From positions 124,001 through 188,000 of the forward strand of contig NMRB01000635.1 in the NCBI GenBank assembly GCA_002633025.1: a stretch of DNA of 64,000 nt, in the 5' to 3' direction. This DNA is from Notospermus geniculatus (taxonomy: Eukaryota; Nemertea; Pilidiophora; Heteronemertea; Lineidae). The notes beneath the pieces are model-generated. The model was given only the letters and a program-made list of their open reading frames with translations. It had not been told where the DNA came from and made no database searches. The position numbers were made by a program, and so were the translations under genes. Below, one piece after another: positions 31,301 to 43,799 of the stretch (its first letter is position 1; every line of letters starts with the position of its first letter).

Positions 31301-34300
31301 TCCCATTTACTCGGGTACTCTCAATAAACTCGGCGAATTCTACTTGGCTCTTCAACTTGGATGACCTACCCTACTCGCGGTGATGAGCTCTGACGGCGAG
31401 AGGTAACTCAGAATCTTCAGGGCAATCTTCTCCGGAAGCAACGAGATGAAGTCGCGGTACTGCTTCACCTGCGAAGAAAACGACACGAGATGAATGATGA
31501 CGATGCACTCTGCTCCAAACGCTGGTCAAGATATCCTAAATTCCCGAAGTTAGCTGACAACTCCCGGTGACAACTACGGTCATGGCTTCGATGGCACGAG
31601 TACCAGGGCCATGAGGGCATGAGAGCATGGTCTGAGGGTGAGATATCAGCGAATCTTACCGAGAGGAAACTTGAGATAAAGTAGTGCTGTCGTGGATCAA
31701 GCTTCAGGAGGAGTTTGTGAAGGAATTCATTTCTCTGGAGATCTGAAAAGGATCAAATAAGTGACTCAGTTGCTGTCACGAATTCGATGTGGTAGGACAC
31801 TTCTGGAACCTCTTCCGTGATGGACAAGATCAGGCCAGGTTGTCTGGAAGAACCTAAACGCCAAAGAAAATCAAGCAGGCGGCACGGAAGCTTTCGTCCT
31901 GCTGATGGTCAGAAGTCGAAGACGACCCAGCGGAGGAGCCGCGCCGGCAACAGGTACAACAGTGGAGCCGGTGCAGTTTTGTGACTGGTAACCATGCCCA
32001 TTCTGATCCGACTTCGTTGGCCGCAACACTCACCATCCCAGATGTTGCAGTACCAGGTAAGGAGCTGCCAACCCTCGGAGGAGATTCCTTGATGAGGCTC
32101 CAGGTTTGTATTCGGCTGCACCTTGATGTCGGGAAGAGGTTTGAACGGTTCAACCTGGCTGTTGGAGCGACTTCGGGCGGCCTGAAGAAGACGACGCGGT
32201 AGATTAGGACACTGAAGTTCTAATGGTGATCGTCAGTGAGTATCTTTGCAGAGTGACCACTTGCTCTCTAAAGAGGCTCTTTGGGACGCTAGTTCTCCCT
32301 GGTAACTTTTCATAAGGGCCAAGTGAAACGACCAGAATTTCAGGACGGAGTGACCATTGCTCGAAGACAGGTCCACATGGCTTTCTCTCCTGCCCACACC
32401 ACGGCCGCCTCGGACCCACCTTTCTGTCTTTCCTCCTCTTCTTCCACGACCTGATACTGTACGCCTCAGACGCGTTGGTCGTCTCCCGGTCGATCTCGCT
32501 CAGCTGTTGTCTCGGACATTCCTCATCCTGGATGTGTCTCCGAGGCGCCATCTCCAGGAATCTAAAACACGATTTTACGACTGAATCAAATGCTTTGCTA
32601 ATATCGAGCGCATTATTCAAAGCCGTTTCTAGCTTCCTGATGCAGTCCTAGAGGCTCTACTAGTACCCGGCTGCAATCTTTGAAGGGGAAATGATCCCCA
32701 GAAGGAAGACATTGGTACCGACGAATCTGTAACCGGGTTGAATGGCTGTCTCACTTGCTTCCAGTCAGCACTGTCCTGGAATATGCCAGCCAGATCTCGA
32801 AGTAATTTTCGTCCTCTTTCAATGGTCACTGAACTGGACCACCCTGTCGACGTACCTGAAGGTCGCGGGGCCAGAGTTTATGATCTCCCATACAGACGGC
32901 CCGTGATTCCCAGACCCTTCCATTTTTTTTTTATCCACCTTCTTCCCACCGGTTATCTTTGGCAACATTTCATTCGCGTTTGGTTTGAGGTCTGCGTGTT
33001 TGACTCGTCTAAAAGAAAGGTCTCGGTTAGATTCTGGTCACCAGAATTGGTGTTTCCTCGTCAGTCTTCTTGAGACGCCCGCCCCTTCCCCCTCTCACCT
33101 CCCAAACTTGAATTTGTCGGAAGTATCAAGAAATGTAGTGCACGCAATCTTGGCAACGTTGGCAAAAATACCAGATAAATGGGTTAATGAATTGAATTTC
33201 AAATCTCGTAACATGATAAAGTAACAATGTGTTACATGTCAAGGTACACAATTCTTTACATATTTCGCACAGGTAAATTTTCACGCGTCCTGGTTGTAGA
33301 CAGACGTATCTCTATCCATTCTGTTTGAAAAGAACTTGGCATAACTGAGTCTGACGTAAAGTTAGATACGAAGAGAATCGGACCCCACCTAGTCTCTAAA
33401 CCTCTCCATTACCTTTCTTTCTTCTCCTCTCCCGGGTGTACGACCAGAATATTCTGTAGCTTGCCCGTCTTCGTCGTGACGTCATCCTCAGTCTGTCTCC
33501 TCCCTTGCCGCACGCCGTTCTTGAGGATCGAGACTGGTCGGACATCACCGGTTTCCTTCTCTATGCTCGGCAACCTGACGGAGTCTGCCGACCAAGGCTG
33601 AGCTTGTTTAATATTGACTTCGACCACCTGCCCCTCCTCATCCATTTTCAATACCTTGTCGTGGAGGTAGGCGCTCTTGATGCGATGGAATGATTCCTTG
33701 CGGTGGAGCTTGTCCTGAAGGCAAATAAATAGGCCTTGTTCTTCAAACATTGGTAACGTTGGCGTACACGAGCAATCATACTGCCGAAGGCATATTCACC
33801 ATGTCTCCTTCCAATAATAGAGAGTTTTCGCAAAGCCCCCGAAACGCCGACGCGAACGTCTATCCGATTGTTCTGTGCTCTCTTCGTGGCATTGGCGTTG
33901 GCGTTGGCGTTTCGGGGGCTTGGAGAAAACTCCCTAATACACCGGAAGGCCCGAAAGACAGCTGGTGTGGTAGACATTGTTGTCCCCTGGATATAATGTC
34001 CAGCTTGTTTCAAGGACTGTCATTCTGTTTCCATCTCAACTGGCTAAACGCTAAGTGATCAAATTCGACGTCATAAAGACCAAACGTAACTTGTACACAA
34101 GTCTTTCGATCGCCAACCCTGTTCATTTTCAGGCTACGATTTCGTTCTATTAGCCGTTCCTTGCGTACCTTCATTGACCTGCTGATTGTCGTACTGATTG
34201 GCGTAAAGTTCATAGTGGGGTAGACCGTCTTGGCTGAGTACATGAAGTCCCTGTGGAGTGCGGGCTGCATGACGGTCCAGAGAAACTGGAACTGGTTATA

Positions 34301-36988
34301 TCTGCTGTGGTTGAGAATGATCTCCAGGATGTGACATCTCTGGAAGAATGAGGAATGATACAAAACCTATTAATAGTGGGTCTACAGCATCGTTGGAGAT
34401 TCCCATCATGCTCCTGAGAATGTCACAAACCAATTCAAGCCTTTATTAAATGGAAACCAATCTTCCTTATGGTGGTTGGGTGAAACAATTTTTATTCTCG
34501 GACCGTTCTGAGCTCGACCGAACACATCCTCGCGATTTTCAGGCGGTGCGATGCCGCATCCTTTGTCCGTGACCAACGCCGCGGAAAACAAACAATACTT
34601 GCGAGCGTTTGCCGCTGGAAAATCGCGTGAATGGATTTTAAGCCTAGCGCACATTTGCAGCAAAACTCAAAATGCGTTAGGGGTGTTTTTAAAGTCGACT
34701 GACCCAACGCTGTCGAATCGTCATTCAGCCAGGACAGTCGATTTTAACAGACACCCCCTAACGCATTGAGTAATTGTCGCAAATGTGCGCTTGGCTTCAG
34801 CCTTATCGACTTCATACGAAACTTGAAAATTTATCAAAACACACGTTCAATTGCAAAATTAATGACCATAGAAACTTAATGAGAGGTCATTAACGAAACT
34901 GGCATCATGCTGTTTGAGCCCTTGGGCAAACCCTTTCTTTATTCAACCAACGCATACATATACCGGTTGTTTTATGAATAGTTTCTGAACATTTCGTGCG
35001 GCATCCCGCGGTGAGTTGTATCGCGTACACGACATTTCCATTTGAGTGTCCGTTTAGATTCACTTCGCAATGAATGATGTGCCCAACTACTCTGGGCTAA
35101 CTTGCACTCGAGGCGGCGGTTTCGGATATGTGAAACGGTTGTACCTGGTGTTCCTCTAATGAAATATCATCAAATTTCTGCTTGATATTAAAGGCCTAAA
35201 GCCTAGCGTATGATCGCACTTGCGACTGGATACAACTTGTCCCACTGAGGCACCTGACGGACGACTGGGAGAAACTAGACCTGTCTTGGACTGGAGACGC
35301 TCCAGTCGCTTTGCACGCCAGACAGAGTTCGCGGGTTCGAAATCCCGCTCGATCAAGCCATTAGCACTCCAGAGAGGAGCTTATGATAGTGAAGTTTTCA
35401 GATGGGATATCGGTTTCCTTCTACTACCAACAAATCACCCGAGATCCGGGTCCGAAGCGCCAAGGAAAGACGAGTTTTGATTCGATATCAAATAACGTGA
35501 CGGTACGGTACCATAAAGTATTTCATCGGACTTTTAATTTCTTTAACAAAATACAAGCTATCGATAATAAAATATAAGCTCTTTGATTTTTGAATACCGA
35601 TTTATAATCAAGATTTTACAACCTGGAATAAAATCTTACCAACAAAGGCTTATCGGCGGTGTTTATCCGTTCGCTCATGGGTAATATGTAGGCCTACACT
35701 AGGAAATATCCAAAAGAGTAAAAGTACGCGGAGGGCACACAGATTACCGACAATGGGTGATTTCAAAGTTGGTGTTGGTGTTAGTGTTGGGTGTCAGTGT
35801 TGGTGTTGGTGTCTACCCAGACCCCCAAACACCATGACAGGTGTTGACACCGAGAGTGAACACTGGTGTCAACACTGGTGTTTGGTCCACACCGGGTGTT
35901 GGTGGATGGTGTTGAACTGATGCCCAAAACACCAGGTCCCAGTCAACACCGTTGTTAACACCAGTGTCAACACCGGTGTTGGTGTTGACCTTGGGGAATC
36001 CCCAGATTGTCATCCATGTTGTTTGGCTGGCTTTGGTTTGGTCAAATTTCTTTGATTTCGCAAGTTTTTATCAGGTAAGATGTCTTATTTGGTGATAACN
36101 GGTTAGTGTTGGTGTCAGTGTTAACACCTGGTGTTAACACCAACTTTGAAATCACCCATTCCTTTGAAAAAGGGCTAACCCTGTGTATTGAATGTAAGGA
36201 CCTTTCGGCTTTCGAGTTGTGTGGTGGAAAGGGCCACAAAAGAAATGAGCCACTCGCGCTTTGTAATTTGGTCTGATCATCGAGACTGTTCGAAAGATCT
36301 GAGTACAAGGTTCCCACAACAAAAATTGTTCGAAAAATGAGTTAGATGGCCCTTCACAAAGATTCAAATATCACTTTCACTTTAAGTTTCCACAGTTAGA
36401 ATTGTTTAAAGGGTAAGTGACGTGGCCGTTCTAAAATAGGAATAGAACGCAATGGTCATAAACATGATGGAAACACAGCTTGTACAATGTGTCTCGTGAA
36501 GAAGGCGTTTTGCCTTGGCGTCTAGAAGTGACGCCACAGCATCGCTGCGTCTGGACGCCATGGAGACAAGCAGCTAGAGAGAGTTTGAGTTCTACGTCTG
36601 CGTATCGGCCAAAGAATATCCTTTCATTGCTGGCTGACGATTAGTGATGAAACAGTCTTCATAAACCAATGACTCAAATGATAAAAGTAGCAATGGGCCC
36701 TCCATGTAGCAACTTCAAAGTTACAAGATTTGCAAAGTAACAAACGAACAGCCCGCATGAAAAGATCCGAACACTTACCTCTAAATGATCCCATTTTTCA
36801 ATCCAAAGTGATATTTTATCCAATTGCCTGTCGAATTCAATACTGTTTTTGGACGGAGTCGTACCCCCCAGCCCCCTCCAGCTGGAGCCGTTGACGGGGC
36901 ACGGAGGGTAAGCGGGTAGCTTCTCCGACATGAGCAGAACGGACGCCGTGGGACCGCTGAACCGCTCCGTCGGCGACGGGACACTCAT
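28309..36988 (-). CDS. F-box and WD40-repeat protein, complete, 15 exons
   Basis: Predicted substrate-recognition subunit of an SCF ubiquitin ligase: the F-box binds SKP1 and the WD40 propeller binds substrate. Exons 5' to 3': 36988-36779, 34339-34169, 33714-33413, 32561-32420, 32181-32034, 31742-31660, 31468-31370, 31073-31001, 30827-30707, 30554-30368, 29948-29835, 29662-29540, 29275-29097, 28801-28700, 28441-28309; phases agree, total 2187 nt, 728 aa. N-terminal helical region has LWIEKWDHLE and LWTVMQPALHRDF, as in FBXW-type dimerisation segments. The F-box is at about residues 355-405 (FISLLPEKIALKILSYLS, then CKRWQRLC). Seven WD repeats follow (about 445-727), with clear ends such as SLDRTIKIWD, SGSYDCTLR, ASQDRTAKIWD across exon joins, SADRTVRVWD, AKDGAVKYWD and LDNKIKMWD. 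Exons 3 to 5 encode a variable linker. It resembles FBXW10-like proteins, but I cannot name the ortholog. Confidence 0.88.
28845..28950. repeat. three-copy tandem repeat, about 41-base unit
   Basis: TTAAAGCTGAACTATCCAATCCAACCT-type units (shared core TTAAAGCTGAACTATC) occur three times in the intron before the penultimate-but-one F-box gene exon. Confidence 0.8.
33820..33934. mobile_element. TA-flanked MITE with (G)GGAGTTTTCGC ends
   Basis: GAGAGTTTTCGCAAAGCCCC at left pairs with GGGGGCTTGGAGAAAACTCCC at right; TA on both sides. Ends resemble the GGGAGGTTTCG family of the XPNPEP2 introns, and a solo arm is at about 11892. Lies in an intron of the F-box gene. Confidence 0.78.
34640..34800. 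mobile_element. foldback MITE in F-box gene intron 1
   Basis: AAGCCTAGCGCACATTTGC and AATGCGTTAGGGGTGTTT at left pair with CACCCCCTAACGCATT and GCAAATGTGCGCTTGGCTT at right; no ORF. Confidence 0.82.
35215..35360 (+). repeat. possible tRNA-like SINE fragment
   Basis: GCGGGTTCGAAATCCCGC (about 35331-35348) resembles a tRNA T arm with an eight-base loop and ACTGGAGACGCTCCAGT upstream forms a hairpin like a variable arm. No acceptor stem or A box of good quality is visible, so a functional tRNA gene is unlikely. Confidence 0.35.
35752..36160. repeat. foldback element made of GTGTTGGTGTT minisatellite
   Basis: AATGGGTGATTTCAAAGTTG at left pairs exactly with CAACTTTGAAATCACCCATT at right. Between them, GTGTTG and CAACAC units form arrays of opposite orientation, interrupted by about 85 bases of unrelated sequence (36016-36100) and one N at 36100. 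Confidence 0.85.
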
Positions 36989-37452
36989 CTCACGGCGGTC
37001 GCGCTGCTCCTATAATCGATCACATAAACGGCCGATAAATTGCCGATATATTGGTGTTTTGTGACCGTGGTTCGCTCTCGCCTGAACAATTTACGACATT
37101 ACACTCGGCATAAACAGTAATGCTATGGCTAAACCAGGCAACACTGGGCCTGCGTAATGGAGCCATATTATAAATATCCGCACTAATACCACAGATTAGA
37201 CAGCATGGGGGACTTAAAGCAGATTTTGTTCCCTCAGGGTACGTTGTTATAATGTAAGGAAAAGTGGTTATTAGGCCTAATTTCAGATATTATTTTCATT
37301 TTCCAATAATCCTCAATAGCTTGCGGAGACTAACACGTGATTATGCAGGGTGGAATTTGCTGTCGGAAGAAGGATTTTGGGGGAGGGAGCTGCTAGATGA
37401 TCGTGTAAAGGACAAGTTAGTGCTGAACTGGTCATGACTGTCCGCAGCTTCC

Positions 37453-37610
37453 CAGGCGCGGATCCAGAGGGGGGTGCACCGGGCGCGCGCCTCCCCTTTT
37501 TTGGCCAAAAAATCTGTAAAATCGACCGTGAAATTCTGGAATTGGTCGCAAATTACAATGTTCCTAGCAAAGGGCGCCCCCTCTTTTCCCAAAGCCTGGA
37601 TCCGTCCCTG
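37453..37610. mobile_element. non-autonomous DNA transposon with CAGG..CGGATCCAG ends
   Basis: CAGGCGCGGATCCAG at left pairs with CTGGATCCGTCCCTG at right; CTTCC(C) flanks both sides (37448-37453, 37611-37616), a 5-6 base duplication. Third member of the style seen at 6313 and 25395. Confidence 0.82.
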
Positions 37611-38149
37611 CTTCCCTCTTCATGGTTACCATGATGCGCGCGTTCCGCGTGGATGTAAGATCAAAATCATGAAAGTGTATGTTTAATACATTGTTTCTGC
37701 GCTAAGAAGGAACGAACGCCTTTATGGAAAAGTGTCCTACTCCATCTTCCTGTCGTTTTGCGATACCTTGGATTAAAACATCTTTATTCCGACCATACAT
37801 TCTCAAGCGACGCCTTTCCCTCTTACATCAACATTTTCTTTCACCAATTGTGATGTGCAAAAAGTGTTAATTCTTCACAGGAAATATCAATTGTAGATCT
37901 CCGTCTGTTCGTTGTGAACGGGCGCGCCGTCTGAGGACAAGAGAAAGAACAAACGGTTCCGCTCGAATCTCAGAGATGGCACTCGTATCGAAAAGCAGGT
38001 GAGTTGTTCACTGCAGAGAGAAAGAAGCTTCTTGTCAAATTGGCAAAGTTTGTTCATAAAGGCTTGAAGGTGTACCTCCCTCCCTGATGTGGTGATAGAA
38101 GAGAATTCTTTTGTTGAGCAGTTGAACACGTGTCCTTTCCATCTTGACA

Positions 38150-38297
38150 TTTGTATTATATTCTGTTACTGTTATGTTTATGCTTGGAGGAATTAAATTC
38201 CTCCAAGGTTTATGTTTGTGAAATTGTTTGTAACATCTCCTCTATGTATCACTTTGTGTGATTAGAGAGAAATAAATCTGAATCTGAATCTGAAAAA
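38150..38297 (+). mobile_element. 3' tail of a LINE (fragment)
   Basis: AATAAATCTGAATCTGAATC ends in a short tandem TGAATC array, the usual tail of CR1/Jockey-like LINEs in marine invertebrates. No coding part is left. Confidence 0.5.
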
Positions 38298-39063
38298 AGG
38301 GGTTCGGACGGGGGCATGGGGATGTCGAGTCGGCGAAGTGTCTATATTTTGATAGGAAAACCGACCCAAAGAAAGAATGGAAGGAGTAAGAAATTAGATT
38401 TTGCTGTGTTACGCGACGGTATTTTAAGAGGGTCGCAACCAGCCATGCACGTCATCCAGCACTATTTACGGGCGGGCAAATAATTTTCCACGGGGATCTC
38501 AACGGAATGATGGGTGGTCTTGGTTGCCGGGTTATCATCCAGGCTGGCAATGCAGGCCTAATCTATAAATAACACGAAAAATCTCCAGTGTGGGACACTA
38601 GAATCACGCGTTGCCCAGCCGACTCTGCTCATCGTCTCGATGCGGCCGCACGTGGCGGGATCCCGCCGGGGGCGGGATCCGAGCAAAATCTGGTTTATTG
38701 GTAATTCCTCCCGCACACATACCTAGGCCTAATCATGGTGTATTGTTCCAAAATGAAATGTCAATTATTGCCTAATGTCTTTTCGTCATTACTGAAAAAT
38801 TCAATATTTTATGGGGGCGACTACATAGAAAGACACACCCACTTTCTTGAATCACTGCTTGACCCTTGACCTACTTTGCGAATGAAAGCTTTCAGTGCGC
38901 ATGCGTGATTGGGCTTCCCCGGCCGTTTGCGCTGCATTTAGAAGGATGCGTTGTTTCTCCTAGGATTTCCTCACAAAACTGGCGGTTTATTTCGGATTTT
39001 ACTACTATGAGCCAGGGATGATATAATTAAGGATATATATCGGCTATTTTTACATAAGACAAT

Positions 39064-42000
39064 ATGATTTTGGATAGAGAACAGCTCACACGACAGATCC
39101 AAGAATGGAATGCGAATCGCTTGGATTTGTTCGCTTTGACGGTTCCGGATCCCGTGGTACGCTTCCAAACTTCTAAACTTTGGAGTTGTTTATTGTCATA
39201 TTCTGACCCTGTATTCCCTCTAAACTGACATATTCTGTTAAATATTTATAGTGTTATATTCCCTGTAAATGTTTCATGTATTTATTTTAGCATATTCCTC
39301 TGCTCTTGACCACTTTTCGTGGACAGTTTTCATGGTTTTTGCAGTGCTTTGCCTACATGCACTGCAGTGCACTCCGCGTGCATAAATGAATGCATGCCTG
39401 AACTCGGTGGTTCAACATGGCTGCCTCCTGACTGACCAAAACAACCACCTGTCAAGTGTCTTGTCATAATTAGGCCTACTTCTGACTTGAGTGTGTTTGG
39501 GTGTGTGTTGCTTGCTCAACATGTGTCAACAAAAGAATGACTCGACATCCATTCCTTCAGTCGATGAACTTGAAGAAGTTGAATTGAAGACAAGAAGCGA
39601 ATAAAAAGGGAAAACTTTTTGTTTATTCATCGTTTCGACGACCTGCCGCCATCTTGGTTTCCACGGAGATTTCTTGGAACCCGCGCCTGCACACTTTTCT
39701 GGTAGGCAAACCAACGCAAAGTGATTGTTCAGGAGATACGAATTTGCCCCATTGTGTCCCACAGGCCTGCGCGAGACTGCCCACCAGATGTAACTGCGCA
39801 TGTGCAGTTTGCAAGAAATTCAAGATGGCGGGGGGCCGTCGAAACGATGAATACAATTATATGCTCTCAACCACTGGCACAGATGGGGCCTAATCATGTT
39901 TCTGAATGCCAGATGGCGCAAACTGTCATCAACCAATCAGCGACCAGTATTTCACGCAACTGGGGGAAAACCTGAAACATTGTATTATTGGCTGATCGCT
40001 CATTGGCTGGTTGATCGAGCGCGTTTGTCAACAACTGGTATGGTAGTGACATCTAGTGTGCTCAGAAACGGACTTTGGCACCAAGTGTTTCAGTGGTTGA
40101 GGGTGACGGCTTCGGAGCGGAGGCCGATACCACTGAATTATTGAGTGTAGTTGTCCAGCAGCTAGCTGGAGCAATTCAACTTCTTCAGGTTGAGCTGACT
40201 GTCCATTTTGGCTAAAATTCCTCCAGCGGTTCACTCTAAACTACATCATGACATGTAATGTGTTGCACCAAATTCTAAGAGCAACAAATCCTTGAACTGA
40301 AGGGAGGTTTGCTAGGCCTAAATGCGAATGCAAGTCATTTATTGCCATTTTTTCATGTGAAGACTGCTTTGGTGGCTGAGTCGATGACTCAGTAAGCACA
40401 ACCATGACATGTTTGATATGGCTATCTCGCAAAAAGATCTTCAATTCAAAGTGGTCAAAATCCCCAGACCAACTTGTTCATACAATTTACTCTCAATTGT
40501 TATTGTTCTGTCTACACCATTGTCTATATTATAAGAGAGAAGGCTCATTTTTTGTCTCGCTCCTTCTGGAGATTGGGCAGCATCCAAGTCATGAATGGTG
40601 GTGTGATGTGTTGGCCAGGTACCAGTCTGTGTTTATAGCAAATAAAAACCAGAAAAAAATTGGTTCCAATATGGTTTTGACAGGGAAATCTTTTGGTGAC
40701 CTGGAATTCTATTTATACACTGTGGAGGGATTCCCCAGTTGTCTTGACTTACCGACTGATGACTCCATTCCTGTTACAAAGACATTGGAATGGCCTAGAT
40801 GCAGAATCCTCTTATTATCAGAGAAACAGTGGGCATAACGATGAACTCCTTCAGATTAGACAAGTGTACAATGGAGCTGCTGGCATGGCAAGTGTGTTGG
40901 TTTGTACAATTTTTTAAAGCACAGAAAATAATCTAGAACTTATTTTGAAATTGAAAGCAAATTCTTTAGCCAACCTGAGCAATTTATTTTTAGCTTCGAG
41001 ACCATGACATGCAACCCATTAATTGTCTCTGATGCTCGCCTAAAGAACGGTACATTAGGCCCTATACACCACATGACCTCATTTCCTCATTTGATTACTT
41101 GCTGTTGAACGTATCAGAGGCGGGAAAGTTAGAAAGGGAGGAAAGCGGAGTATGGAAATTTTGAAAGGCTTGGGGAAAGACGGGAAGGATGATTTTAAGG
41201 GACTGATCGAATCAAGGGCATAATATGCTATGAAAATAAAGATGGGTTGCATGGAATCAACCCCTACACACGAATTGTGTGTCTGATAAGGTGGAGGGCG
41301 CTTTTATCAAAGTACCCGGGCCCATTCTGTTATGATACATAGGGAAACAGTAAAACAATTTGCGGACAGGGTGGGGGTTCCAAGGTGGCGAGAACAGAAC
41401 AGGAACAGAAGGATGGAAATGAATGATTGAAGGCATGAAAAAATGTAGGCCTAAAGGGGAGTTCGAGAGTGGAAGAGAAGGCGATTGGAGACAAAGTAGC
41501 AATGAGATTACTGGGTAGTGATGGAAAGAACTTCATCATCATTCTGCATAACATAACTGAACACTCGCTAAATGCAGTCCGCACAATTCTGATGTGCCCC
41601 AATAAAAACACCCTCCCGACAACAAGACAGTAGGACGGGTAACTTTGCTAGTACTTAATAAGCAGGTATTGAAATGGTTTGTATGGGTGAAGGGCCTATT
41701 GTGTGGTGTTGTACTGTTCATGTACCGGTAAGCTTACCTTGATTGAGGCCTCAATACCCTTCGCAAGGGCAAGCCATTGTCAACCTTCATAAAGGTTGTG
41801 CCAGATATTATTGTGCTAGGCCTAGACAACTTGAACTGCAATCTCGACATGTGAAAGTCCTAAATCATTGTATGACGTGGATTAGTATTATTAATACATA
41901 CATGCAGACATGGCAGAGGACTTCACAAACTTCAGTCAGATTCATTCTCAAAGATATAGGCCAATGAACTCGTGCTACATGTAGATACCTAAAGTTACTG

Positions 42001-43670
42001 TCTGTGTAAAGAATCGCAAATTCTTGATGGTGCACCTGATTGTATACCAGAAGTCTGCTTGTCATAGTTTTGCTGGAATTATTATTTGATTAATTGTGAA
42101 AGTATTCAGGACAGATTTTATCCAGTACATGTATGTACATTTGGCCTTAATTGACCTGACCACAGGGTTATCACTGATTCTAATAATCTACTACATGCTA
42201 TCAAGAATATATGATGCTATGTAGTTTATGGCTGAAATTGCACTAAGTTTTGGACCTATTATCATTCATTCTATCCAACATGATAAGTTTTTGGCCCAAG
42301 GTCTGAGTAAACTTTGGGCTGCCTGAGATTGCAGTGTTCACTCATTCTATTCTGTGTAGGCCTATGTGGTACTTTACTATGGTCAATTTGTGTATCATAC
42401 AACCTCATTTTCTGAGGTCTCTCTTCATCCCTGCCATGATATCTCAACTCCTGGCCATCACTGAAAATTCTGCGTAGTTTCTAAGCAAGTTTGCAGTGGA
42501 CTGTTATTGCTGCTAGTACTAATAGTATCTGGTAGTAGGGCAGTCAGGTTGCTGCTGTGAAGTTGTCTCCAATTACCCGCAATCACATACCATCATTCAC
42601 TTGACATGATTGGAATGTTTTCCTAACTCAATCATTGTTTGTATTAAATGCATTTCTACACAATCTTTGGAGACTTTCATGAGATGGTCATTCAGGCTGT
42701 CAAGTTGGCTGTAGGCATCGGTATTTGTCCCTCTGAGTAAGGTTGCTGTGACTTGGCCGAAGCTCCCAAAGAAACTTCGGCTGTCAACTGTGACTCAAGG
42801 ATGATTATGCCGATGATCACTGATAATGTAACACTCTTGCAGACTGCTGAATCAGTGCAATGTAGGCGTACATGTAGCTTGTCCAACCCTGGAATTTAGG
42901 TGTAGCTTGTCCAACACTGAGAACAATGGAATTGTAATTAGGCTCAAGTTTCATCTTCCTCTGGTTTAGAATAACAACCTCATTGGTCATTCCATGCCTG
43001 TGAAAGTGTTGAAGAGAAAGGGGCGACTTGCACTTTCAACTTACAGTGAAAAGCCGGCCTTTCACCATCTGACACTGTCAGAAACTGCCCCCTTGGAGTC
43101 CCATTCTGACTTGAAAAATTGAAGCAAGAATGTCTTTCTCCAAAGGTGATTCTGAATGGTCCGGCAGTGATGGTCAAACTCGAAGTGACTTGATACAGAC
43201 ACTTCCCAGTCATGAGGGACTGGGGTGGAGGTGGTGTGAGTGAATGTGTGGTGTGGATGATAGCCTAGAGTGTAGGCCTACTGAGCAATTGTGTAGGATT
43301 ACATGTATGTAGGAAAGATGGAAGTGTGTTTTTGAGTGGCCGTATATGCCCTCTGTTTCTCATGTTTTGGCCCATGTAACTTTTGCTGCATGTAGGCCTA
43401 TCTAAATCGAAATGAGTTCCACTTTTCACCTGTGCACATACATGTATTCCTATCCTATCTTCTCCTTTCAGAGCTTGGAGTTCTTTGGTGTTATGCGATT
43501 TTTCTACCAAGATGCATCAGAAGGAGCGAAAGTTTCAACAAAATGCATCCGAGTCTCAAGCACAGCAACTGTCGCCGCTGTGCTCGATACTCTCATTGAG
43601 AAGTTCCGTCCAGACATGCGGATGTTGTCCATGAACAAGTATTGTCTTTATGAAGTGCATGCAAATGGAG
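39064..43670 (+). CDS. AFDN: afadin, first two coding exons (partial gene)
   Basis: Afadin is an actin-binding scaffold of adherens junctions that links nectins to the cytoskeleton and binds Ras/Rap1 through its RA domains. Exon 1 is 39064-39156 and has EWNANRLDLFALT, matching human HWNANRLDLFEIS. Exon 2 is 43472-43670 and has LEFFGVMRFFYQD, TKCIRVSSTATVAAVLDTL and EKFRPDMRML...LYEVH, which is the start of the first Ras-association domain. The junction is in phase and joins residue for residue with the human protein. Exon 2 ends with a good donor (GGAG/GTGAGT, phase 1). No third exon is visible in the remaining 20 kb, so the rest of the gene must lie past the window, and everything to the right is probably intron. 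Confidence 0.9.
39557..40201. repeat. nested foldback in afadin intron 1
   Basis: CAGTCGATGAACTTGAAGAA at left pairs with TTCTTCAGGTTGAGCTGACTG at right. Inside, TTCATCGTTTCGACG.CCTGCCGCCATCTT (39629) pairs with AAGATGGCGGGGGGCCGTCGAAACGATGAA (39822, first 15 bases AAGATGGCGGGGGGC), and CTCAACCACTGGCAC pairs with GTGTTTCAGTGGTTGAG. Two foldbacks appear nested. Confidence 0.7.
40202..43471. other. afadin intron 1, remainder
   Basis: AT-rich DNA without a recognisable gene; scattered AGGCCTA and ACATGTA words only. Confidence 0.5.
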
Positions 43671-43799
43671 GTGAGTATACATGTAGTTTGATCACATTGG
43701 AGGATCAAACCAAAGCAGACATGGCAGAGTCACCCTGGCCAGTCACTTCCTCCAGTTTGGAGAGCAGACCAAAAAGCTTTTATGGCCTAGGGGGCAAAA

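Larger units (their letters stand above)
36989..39063. promoter_or_regulatory. divergent spacer between the F-box gene and afadin
   Basis: The two genes start 2.1 kb apart and point away from each other, so both promoters should be here. No TATA box is seen; GC-rich stretches occur near 36.9-37.0 kb and 38.63-38.7 kb (GCGGGATCCCGCCGGGGGCG). The spacer also holds a DNA transposon (37453-37610) and a LINE tail (38150-38297). Confidence 0.5.

Noticed and set aside
35331-35348. tRNA gene
   Set aside because: T-arm-like hairpin has an eight-base loop and no acceptor or D arm is found.
40404-40838. 144-codon ORF on the plus strand in afadin intron 1
   Set aside because: No recognisable domain, no splice or motif support; composition is like the surrounding intron.
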